6,477 bases of DNA from Betaproteobacteria bacterium (GTDB lineage: Bacteria; Pseudomonadota; Gammaproteobacteria; Burkholderiales; CAIKXV01): assembly GCA_947456915.1 (NCBI GenBank), contig CANGUQ010000222.1, positions 1-6,477 of the forward strand, read 5' to 3'. The notes below the pieces were generated by a model that was given only the letters and a program-made list of their open reading frames with translations, did no database searches and was not told the origin of the DNA. The translations under genes were made by a program, and so were the position numbers. Positions 1 through 5,398 of the stretch are shown piece by piece (position 1 is the first letter of the stretch; each line of letters starts with the position of its first letter).

Positions 1-1
1 C

Positions 2-607
2 GAGGGCTGCGTCGCGACCTCGGGCGACGCGCCGGTGGCCGTGACGGCGGCCTCGGCGGTGAAGCTGCTGTCGCCCGACATCCTGCACAAGACCGACGCC
101 GGCATGGTTCGTCTCGACGTCGCCCCCGAGCGGGTGCCGGAGGTGGTGCGCGAACTGCTGGCCGATGCCGCGCGGCGCTTCCCGCACGCGAGGGTCGACG
201 GTGTTCTGGTACAGGCGATGCAGCGCGGGCTGATCGAGGTCATCGTCGGCTATCGTCGCGATCCGGAACTCGGACCGATCGTGATGCTCGGCATCGGCGG
301 GACGCTCGCCGAGCTGCGCCGCAGCTACAGCGTGCGCCTCGCGCCGGTCGACATCGAGGGCGCGCGCCGCATGATCGACGAGGTTCCGGAACTGGGCATG
401 CTGCAGGGATTCCGCAACCTGCCGCGCGGCGACTGCAGCGCGCTCGCGCATGCAGTGAGCGCGCTGTCGCGGCTGGCGGCGCTGCCGGCACAGGGCGGGC
501 GCACGGTCGAGGAGGCAGAGATCAACCCGCTCGTGGTCGGGCGCGACGGCGATGGCGTGGTCGCCGTCGACGGGCTGGTGGTGTTTGCAGCGCAGGCAAG
601 GGAATAG
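2..607 (+). CDS. Acyl-CoA synthetase (NDP-forming family), C-terminal ATP-grasp part, 5'-truncated by window edge
   Basis: The frame is open from base 2 to the TAG at 605-607, so the gene starts before the window and about 201 residues are seen. They form the ATP-grasp/CoA-ligase module of ADP-forming acyl-CoA synthetases, which make acyl-CoA from a carboxylic acid, CoA and ATP in the cytoplasm. Recognisable signatures are KLLSPDILHKTDAG (from about base 59), VLVQAMQRGLIEVIVGYR, the glycine turn GIGGTLAEL, the LPRGD segment, and near the end EAEINPLVV plus GVVAVDGL. The acidic and Asn residues of EAEINP are those expected near metal-ATP in this fold. By eye it is about half identical to the C-terminus of the complete synthetase at 3203-5326. 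It differs at two usually conserved spots: AGM where the paralogue has AGG, and Ser where the paralogue has Asp (SYSVR versus DYAIR). Whether the whole gene is a ~700-residue fusion or a separate beta-type subunit cannot be seen. It lies 91 bp upstream of the MmgE/PrpD gene on the same strand. Confidence 0.9.
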   Translation, partial: EGCVATSGDAPVAVTAASAVKLLSPDILHKTDAGMVRLDVAPERVPEVVRELLADAARRFPHARVDGVLVQAMQRGLIEVIVGYRRDPELGPIVMLGIGGTLAELRRSYSVRLAPVDIEGARRMIDEVPELGMLQGFRNLPRGDCSALAHAVSALSRLAALPAQGGRTVEEAEINPLVVGRDGDGVVAVDGLVVFAAQARE

Positions 608-610
608 CCG

Positions 611-625
611 GCGCGCGGCGCGCGC
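611..625. other. Small GC-only inverted repeat just after the acyl-CoA synthetase stop
   Basis: GCGCGC (611-616) and GCGCGC (620-625) can pair around a three-base loop, starting four bases after the TAG stop. No T-rich run follows, so it does not look like a standard intrinsic terminator. In such GC-rich DNA alternating GC runs arise easily. It could slow polymerase or protect the 3' end of the upstream message, but this is weak. The rest of the 91-bp gap (608-698) shows only the ribosome binding site before base 699; I could not pick out a convincing promoter. Confidence 0.2.
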
Positions 626-686
626 AGAGCGGCGCGCATCCGGGGTCGGGCACACACATCGAGGACACGGCCGTGCAGGCCGCAAC

Positions 687-696
687 GGGGAGAGGG
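687..696 (+). promoter_or_regulatory. Ribosome binding site of the MmgE/PrpD gene
   Basis: The purine run GGGGAGAGGG lies directly before ATG 699. Its GGGGAG core ends six bases before the start codon. This fixes the start at 699 rather than at the in-frame ATG at 552, which would overlap the end of the upstream synthetase gene and add 49 residues unlike the family. Confidence 0.7.
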
Positions 697-698
697 CG

Positions 699-2087
699 AT
701 GAACGTCGCACGCGATGAGGCAGCAGTGGGGGTGAGCCGGGCGTTTGCCGCGCACGTCTCGGCGATACGGTACGAGGCGCTCGACGCGGCGGTGGTGCAT
801 GCGTTCCGGCGCGCATTCGTCGATTTCCTCGCCTGCGCGATCTCCGGCTCGGCGATGCCGGTGTCGCGCGCGCTGATGTCGTATTTCGAGGACAACGACG
901 CCACGCGTGTCGCCCCGGTGATCGGCTCGCCGTTGCGACTGTCGGCGCAGAACGCGGCGTTCGTGAACGGGGCGAACGTCCACGGTCTCGATTTCGACGA
1001 CGGGTTCACTGCCGGCTCGTGCCATCCGGCCGGTTCGGTGTTTCCGGCGGTGATGGCAGCGGCGGCGCAGTCCGGGGCATCCGACCGCGCGATCGTCGCC
1101 GCGGCCGTCGCCGGCTACGACGTTACCTGCCGGATCGCGGCGGCGATGCACCCGGCATCGGCGCGCCGCGGCTTTCACAACACGCCGCTCGCCGGCGTGT
1201 TCGGCGCGGCCGCGGCCGTCGCCAGCCTCTACGGGCTCGATGCCGATCGCACGCTGCACGCGCTCGGTCTCGCCGGCAGCTTCTCCTCGGGCATCCGCGA
1301 GTACCTCGACGAGGGCGCGGAGATCAAGCGGATCCACCCGGGCAAGGCGGCACGCGACGGCCTGCTCTGCGCGGGACTCGCGCAGCGCGGCATCACCGGG
1401 CCGTCGCGCATCCTCGAAGGTCGCTACGGTTTCTTCGCCACCCACGTCGACGTCGGCGCGGGCGAGGTCGACTGGTCGCGCCTCGTCGAGGCCCTCGGCG
1501 AGCGGTTCGAGATCGCCGGCGTCTACTTCAAGCCGTATCCGTGCTGCCGGCACTATCAGGCGTGCATCGACGGCATCAAGACGCTGCGCGCACGCCACGG
1601 CTTCACGGCGGCCGATGTCGAGCACGTCCACCTGGGCCTGTACGCGGTTGGCGTCAACGGCCACGACCACCGGCACGTCGATTCGCTGCTCGATGCGCAG
1701 ATGAGCGCACCGTGCGCGGCGGCACTCGCGCTCGTCTGCGGCGACGTGACCTGCACGACCTTCCTGCCGGAGGTCCTCGATCGCGCCGACGTACGCGCGA
1801 TGATCGATCGCTGCGAGGCCGTGCTCGACGAGGAGTGCGAGCGGATGTACCCGCGCGTGCGCACCGGTTACGTGCGCATCCGGCTGCGCGACGGACGGAC
1901 GATCGAGCAGCGTGTCGTGTCGCCGCGCGGGGAGAAGGAGAATCCGCTGACCGACGCTGACCTCGTCGCCAAGTTCACGGCGAACTGTGCGCCGGTGATC
2001 GGAGCCGGGCGCGCCGCCGCGATCCTCGAGCAGGCGTGGAAGATGGGCGAGGGCGCCGATCTCGCCGTGTTCGGGCAGTGGGAGTGA
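699..2087 (+). CDS. MmgE/PrpD family protein (2-methylcitrate dehydratase / cis-aconitate decarboxylase superfamily)
   Basis: A 462-residue soluble protein, a normal length for this family of cofactor-free lyases and isomerases acting on di- and tricarboxylates. Members include PrpD, cis-aconitate decarboxylase and iminodisuccinate epimerase; the substrate here cannot be read from sequence. Residues 1-260 form the helical domain: VDFLACAISG (41-50), NGANVHGLDFDDGF (90-103) followed by CHPAGS (108-113), RGFHNTPLAGVFGAA (157-171), and KRIHPGKAARDG (210-221). The remaining part has FKPYPCCRHYQA (277-288) and the late motif SPRGEKENPLT (408-418). From memory of cis-aconitate decarboxylase, Asp98, His109, His160 and Lys278 fall at active-site positions, so the enzyme is probably active. 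The spacing between the Asp and the first His is one residue longer here than I recall there. The start is set by a good ribosome binding site at 687-696. The stop overlaps a possible GTG start of the following Bug gene, suggesting one operon and a shared substrate. Not PrpD proper as far as the context shows: no prpB or prpC is nearby. Confidence 0.92.
   Translation: MNVARDEAAVGVSRAFAAHVSAIRYEALDAAVVHAFRRAFVDFLACAISGSAMPVSRALMSYFEDNDATRVAPVIGSPLRLSAQNAAFVNGANVHGLDFDDGFTAGSCHPAGSVFPAVMAAAAQSGASDRAIVAAAVAGYDVTCRIAAAMHPASARRGFHNTPLAGVFGAAAAVASLYGLDADRTLHALGLAGSFSSGIREYLDEGAEIKRIHPGKAARDGLLCAGLAQRGITGPSRILEGRYGFFATHVDVGAGEVDWSRLVEALGERFEIAGVYFKPYPCCRHYQACIDGIKTLRARHGFTAADVEHVHLGLYAVGVNGHDHRHVDSLLDAQMSAPCAAALALVCGDVTCTTFLPEVLDRADVRAMIDRCEAVLDEECERMYPRVRTGYVRIRLRDGRTIEQRVVSPRGEKENPLTDADLVAKFTANCAPVIGAGRAAAILEQAWKMGEGADLAVFGQWE
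2080..2084 (+). promoter_or_regulatory. Ribosome binding site for the Bug gene, inside the MmgE/PrpD 3' end
   Basis: GGGAG at 2080-2084 sits five bases before the GTG at 2090 and lies within the last codons of the upstream gene. It favours GTG 2090 as the start over the GTG at 2084, which has only a weak purine stretch ahead. Ribosomes finishing the upstream gene would terminate on top of this site, as expected for translational coupling. Confidence 0.5.
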
Positions 2088-2089
2088 CC

Positions 2090-3073
2090 GTGCGCGCCGG
2101 GGCGTGGAGGATCGTGGCGTGCTGGGCACTGTCGGCCGCGGCCACGGCATCGGCCGTGCAGGCTGCCGAGTCGGCGTTTCCGGCGAAACCGGTCCGGCTC
2201 GTGCTCACCTATGCTCCCGGAGGCTCGACCGATGCGGTGATGCGTCCGCTGGTTCCCGAAATGGCCCAGTCGCTCGGCCAGCCGGTGGTGATCGACAATC
2301 GCGGCGGCGCCGGCGGCGTGCTCGGGACCGAACTCGTCGCGCGTGCGGTGCCCGATGGCTACACGATCCTGCTGGGCACCTCGGCCGGGATGACGATCAA
2401 CCCGCTGCTGCAGAAGAACCTGCCGTACGATCCGGTGCGGGACTTCGCGCCGATCAGCCTGGTCGTGATCAATCCGCAGATGCTCGTCGCGGCGCCCTCG
2501 TTGCCGGCGAACACCATCGCCGAACTGGTCGCGCTCGCGCGCGCGAAGCCTGGCTCGCTCAACTACGCGTCGCCCGGGATCGGCAGCCCGAACCACATGG
2601 GCATGGAACTGCTGAAGTCGATGGCGCGCATCGACCTCGTGCACGTACCCTATCGCGGCGGCGGACCGGCTTCCACCGACCTGATCGGCGGTCAGGTCGC
2701 GCTGATGTTCAACAGCGTTCCGTCGATGATCGGCTACCTGAAGGCAGGCCGGCTGAAGGCGATCGCGATCGGCGGCGCGAAGCGCTCGCCGGCGATGCCC
2801 GACCTGCCGACCGTTGCCGAGTCGGGCCTGCCGGGGTTCGAGTATGCGACCTGGTACGGGCTGTTCGCGCCGGCCGGCACGCCCGCCCCGGTGATCGCGA
2901 AGCTCAACGCGACGATCGGCACGGCGCTGCGCAATCCCGAGCGGACGCAGCAGTTGCTCGCCCAGGGGGCCGAGCCTTCGCCGTCCACGCCCGCCCAGTT
3001 GCGCGAGTTCATGGCGGCCGAGCGCGAACGCTGGATGCGCGTGGTGAAGGTGATCGGGCCGGGACAGCTGTGA
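2090..3073 (+). CDS. Bug/TctC family tripartite tricarboxylate transporter substrate-binding protein
   Basis: A 327-residue exported protein, the usual length for Bug/TctC periplasmic receptors that bind carboxylates, sometimes amino acids or aromatic acids, and hand them to a TctAB-type permease or a sensor. Residues 1 to about 26 form a signal peptide: an Arg-containing start (RAGAWR), a hydrophobic Ala-rich core, and a likely signal peptidase I site around AVQA/AES. Family signatures follow in order: FPAKPVRLVLTYAPGGSTD, GQPVVIDNRGGAGGVLG, PDGYTILLG, NYASPGIGSPNHMG, VHVPYRGGGPASTDLIGG, and DLPTVAESGLPGFE before WYGLFAPAGTPAP. The loop with APGGSTD and the PGIGSPNH segment normally line the carboxylate pocket. 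GTG 2090 is chosen for its ribosome binding site; GTG 2084 overlapping the upstream TGA is the alternative and adds two residues. An ATG at 2036 lies within the previous gene and would bury the signal peptide. No TctA or TctB gene follows, as is common for Bug genes. The ligand is unknown but is probably linked to the MmgE/PrpD enzyme next to it. Confidence 0.93.
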   Translation: MRAGAWRIVACWALSAAATASAVQAAESAFPAKPVRLVLTYAPGGSTDAVMRPLVPEMAQSLGQPVVIDNRGGAGGVLGTELVARAVPDGYTILLGTSAGMTINPLLQKNLPYDPVRDFAPISLVVINPQMLVAAPSLPANTIAELVALARAKPGSLNYASPGIGSPNHMGMELLKSMARIDLVHVPYRGGGPASTDLIGGQVALMFNSVPSMIGYLKAGRLKAIAIGGAKRSPAMPDLPTVAESGLPGFEYATWYGLFAPAGTPAPVIAKLNATIGTALRNPERTQQLLAQGAEPSPSTPAQLREFMAAERERWMRVVKVIGPGQL

Positions 3074-3146
3074 TCGCGACGCCGGGATCGGCCGGCGGCG
3101 ATCAGGCTGCGATGCGGTGCGCGAGAAACCATCCGCAGGCGTCTCC

Positions 3147-3171
3147 CGCAGGCCGGGCGGCCGGGCCTGCG
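3147..3171. terminator. Stem-loop between convergent genes, possible bidirectional terminator
   Basis: CGCAGGCC (3147-3154) and GGCCTGCG (3164-3171) are perfect reverse complements giving an 8-bp GC-rich stem with a 9-base loop. It lies between the Bug stop at 3073 and the synthetase stop at 3203, where both transcription units must end. Neither strand shows a T-run after the stem, so classical intrinsic termination is doubtful; a Rho-assisted stop or 3'-end protection is equally possible. A partial copy of the left arm, CCGCAGGC, also occurs at 3133-3140. The rest of the 129-bp gap shows no gene. Confidence 0.45.
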
Positions 3172-3202
3172 ACGTTCCCGGCGCGCGGCGAACGCGCTTG
3201 CG

Positions 3203-5326
3203 CTACGCCGTCCGCGCCCGGCCGATCACCAGCAGTCCGTCCACCGCGACGACGCCTTCGCCGGCCGGCTTGACCAGCAGCGGATTGATCTCGGCTTCGG
3301 CGACGGTTGCCCCGGGCAGGGCTGCGAGCGACGACAGCGCAACGATCGCAGCGGCGAGGGCATCGACATCGCCCCTGGGCAGCCCGCGATAGCCGCGCAC
3401 GAGCGCGAGCGCCTTCACCTCCTCGATCATCCGCAACGCCTCGGCCCGGTCGACCGGTGCACAGCGGATCGCGTAGTCCTTGTAGATCTCCGCGAGCGTG
3501 CCGCCCGCGCCGACGATGACCACCGGCCCGATCTGGGCGTCGTGCCGGTAGCCCAGGATCACCTCGACCAGGCCGCGTTCCATCTTCTGCACGAGGATGC
3601 CTTCGATCCGTGCCTGCGGATGTGTGGCGCGCACGCGCTCGAGTATCGTGCGCTGCGCCTGCGCGAGCGCGGCTGCATCCGCGATGCCCAGCACGACGCC
3701 ACCGGCCTCGGTCTTGTGCAGGATGTCCGGCGAGAGGATCTTCGCCACGACCGGGAAGGGAAGATCCGCCTGCTGCCCGGGCTCGCTCAGTACCCGGCAG
3801 GGGGCAGCGGGAATGCCCAGCGCCGAGAACACCGCCGTGGCTTCACGCTCGTTCAGGCTGTCGCCCGGCGCCGCATCGATCAGCGCCCGGGCAGCGGCGA
3901 GGTGCGGCGCTGCGGGCACGGGCGGTGCCGGCGGTTGCCAGTCGAACCACGCGCGGATCGCATCGGCGCACGCCTCGGGCGTGCGAAACGCCGGCGCGCC
4001 GCCGGCGTGGCACAGGCCGAGCGAGGTGTCGGCTGCCGGGGCCATGAAGGCGAGCAGCGGCTTCGTCGGGCGCGCGCCCACGATCGGTTCGACGGCGAGC
4101 TGCGGATGGAACTGGGCGCTCGAGCCGACCACAGCCAGCACGGCGTCGCACTCGTCGGATGCGAGCAGCGCGTCGAGCACGGCGGAGTAGATCTCCTTCT
4201 TCGTGCCAGCCAGGGTGAGGTCGATCATCGGCGAATGGCCGACGTGGATGTTCTTCGCCGCCAGCGAGTCGATCACCGCATCGGTCGGCGGTGCGATCTC
4301 GATGCCGAGCAGGCCGAGCTGATCGACGACGGTCGCCGCGCCGCCCCCGGTCGTGGTGACGACGCTCACGCGCCGGCGCGCCGGATGCCCGGACCTCGCG
4401 CGCAGCGACGGCGGGAAGCGCACCATCAGCTGTGCTGTCTCGAGCAGTCCCTCGAGCGTGTGCACGCGCACGATGCCGTGGGCGCGGAAGAACGCCTGCG
4501 CGGCGTCGTCGCTGCCGGTCATCGCGCCGGTGTGCGAGGCGGCGAGTTCCCGGCCGATGTCCGACTTGCCGAGCTTGTAGACGACGACCGGCTTGCCCGC
4601 ATCGTTCGCGCGACGGGCTGCGGCAGCGAGCACCGGGGCGTCGCGGAAGGTCTCGAGGAACAGCAGGATCGCGTGCGTGTTCGGGTCATCGACCATCAGC
4701 GACACGAGTTCGCCGACGCCGATGTCGCATTCGTTGCCGACCGACACGAGCCGGGAGAACCCGAACCCTCGCGCCTGCGCGCGCGACATCACCGAGCCCA
4801 TCATGCTGCCGCTCTGCGACACGATGCCGAGATTGCCGCGGATCAGCAGATCGTTCTCGAACGTGGCGTTGCAGGTAAGCGCCGAGCCGGCGTGGGTGTC
4901 GATGATGCCGATCGCGTTCGGACCGAGCAGCCGGGTGCCTCCGGCGCGCGCGACCGCGACGATCTCGTCCTGCAGCCTGCGGCCCTCTTCGCCGCGCTCG
5001 GCGAATCCGTCACTGAAGATCGTGGCTGCCGGCACCTTCAGCCGGACGCATTCGCGCACGAGGCCGAGTACCGTCGGCGCCGGCGTCATGATGAACACGT
5101 GGTCGATCGGTCCGGGCGCATCCGCGAGGGTCGCGTAGGCGGGTTCGCCGAGAATCTCCGGCCGGCCCGGATTGATCGGCAGGATCGTTCCGGTATAGCC
5201 GTGCTTGCGCAGGAAGCGCTGCGGACGGGCGGTGTTCTTCGAGGCGTCGCCGGAGGCGCCGACCAGCGCGACGGTGCGCGGCGAGAACAGCGCCTCGTTC
5301 AGCGGGATTTCAGGCGAAGTGGGCAT
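3203..5326 (-). CDS. Acyl-CoA synthetase, NDP(ADP)-forming family, complete fused protein
   Basis: A 707-residue cytoplasmic enzyme with the alpha and beta parts of ADP-forming acetyl-CoA synthetase fused, the normal length for bacterial single-chain members. It would activate a carboxylic acid to its CoA thioester with ATP through a phospho-histidine intermediate. Domains in order: CoA-binding Rossmann domain (about 10-140) with VALVGASGD (19-27) and LLGPNAIGIID (133-143); succinyl-CoA-ligase-like part (about 165-300) with VSQSGSMMG (169-177) and GNECDIGVGEL (197-207); the conserved His265 in SHTGAMTGSD as likely phosphorylated residue; a third subdomain from about 318 with TTTGGGAATVVDQLG (324-338); a Pro/Ala-rich linker (465-475); and an ATP-grasp domain (about 493-700) with AKILSPDILHKTEAGG (528-543), GAGGTLAEI (606-614) and EAEINPLLV (677-685). 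All key residues appear present. The start ATG matches where family members begin but has no clear Shine-Dalgarno. It lies 72 bp downstream of the acyl-CoA dehydrogenase on the same strand, so the two are probably co-transcribed. The acyl substrate cannot be told from sequence. Confidence 0.94.
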   Translation of the reverse strand: MPTSPEIPLNEALFSPRTVALVGASGDASKNTARPQRFLRKHGYTGTILPINPGRPEILGEPAYATLADAPGPIDHVFIMTPAPTVLGLVRECVRLKVPAATIFSDGFAERGEEGRRLQDEIVAVARAGGTRLLGPNAIGIIDTHAGSALTCNATFENDLLIRGNLGIVSQSGSMMGSVMSRAQARGFGFSRLVSVGNECDIGVGELVSLMVDDPNTHAILLFLETFRDAPVLAAAARRANDAGKPVVVYKLGKSDIGRELAASHTGAMTGSDDAAQAFFRAHGIVRVHTLEGLLETAQLMVRFPPSLRARSGHPARRRVSVVTTTGGGAATVVDQLGLLGIEIAPPTDAVIDSLAAKNIHVGHSPMIDLTLAGTKKEIYSAVLDALLASDECDAVLAVVGSSAQFHPQLAVEPIVGARPTKPLLAFMAPAADTSLGLCHAGGAPAFRTPEACADAIRAWFDWQPPAPPVPAAPHLAAARALIDAAPGDSLNEREATAVFSALGIPAAPCRVLSEPGQQADLPFPVVAKILSPDILHKTEAGGVVLGIADAAALAQAQRTILERVRATHPQARIEGILVQKMERGLVEVILGYRHDAQIGPVVIVGAGGTLAEIYKDYAIRCAPVDRAEALRMIEEVKALALVRGYRGLPRGDVDALAAAIVALSSLAALPGATVAEAEINPLLVKPAGEGVVAVDGLLVIGRARTA

Positions 5327-5340
5327 CGGAGATCGGGCAT
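5299..5340 (-). other. Possible 13-codon overlapping upstream reading frame at the synthetase start
   Basis: On the minus strand an ATG at 5340-5338 opens a frame of 13 codons (MPDLRCPLRLKSR) ending in TGA at 5301-5299, overlapping the first 28 bases of the synthetase gene in another frame. The ATG arises because a 9-bp direct repeat (GGGCATCGG on the plus strand, 5321-5329 and 5335-5343) places two copies of ATGCCC 14 bases apart, the second being the true start. No Shine-Dalgarno precedes it, so translation is speculative. It could act as a leader or be accidental. Confidence 0.15.
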
Positions 5341-5398
5341 CGGGCCGGCGCTCGCGCCCGGTGGCGCGTGCGCGCGAGGGAACGCGACCGCGGGCCGC

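Noticed and set aside
1019..1960. 313-codon plus-strand frame inside the MmgE/PrpD gene
   Set aside because: Arg/Pro-rich low-complexity translation, shadow of the real frame.
522..2150. Long 542-codon open frame on the minus strand opposite the MmgE/PrpD gene
   Set aside because: Its protein is rich in Arg, Ala, His and Asp with no recognisable domain, as expected from the antisense of a GC-rich gene with strong third-position GC. The plus-strand gene has clear family motifs.
3086..3103. GATCG...CGATC inverted repeat shortly after the Bug stop
   Set aside because: Five-bp stem with an eight-base loop and no T-run; within chance for this composition.
2104..3273. 389-codon plus-strand frame overlapping the Bug gene and the convergent gap
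   Set aside because: Composition is Arg/Ala/Gly-rich and no motif is seen; the Bug frame accounts for this stretch with signal peptide and family signatures.
4432..5138. Plus-strand open frames of 148 and 181 codons opposite the synthetase gene
   Set aside because: Antisense shadows: Arg- or Ser/Pro-rich with no domain, no ribosome binding site, and the opposite strand encodes a complete enzyme.
5341..5360. CGGGC...GCCCG inverted repeat in the gap between the dehydrogenase and synthetase genes, considered as a terminator
   Set aside because: Only five base pairs, no T-run on the minus strand, and it lies just before the next gene of the same likely operon.
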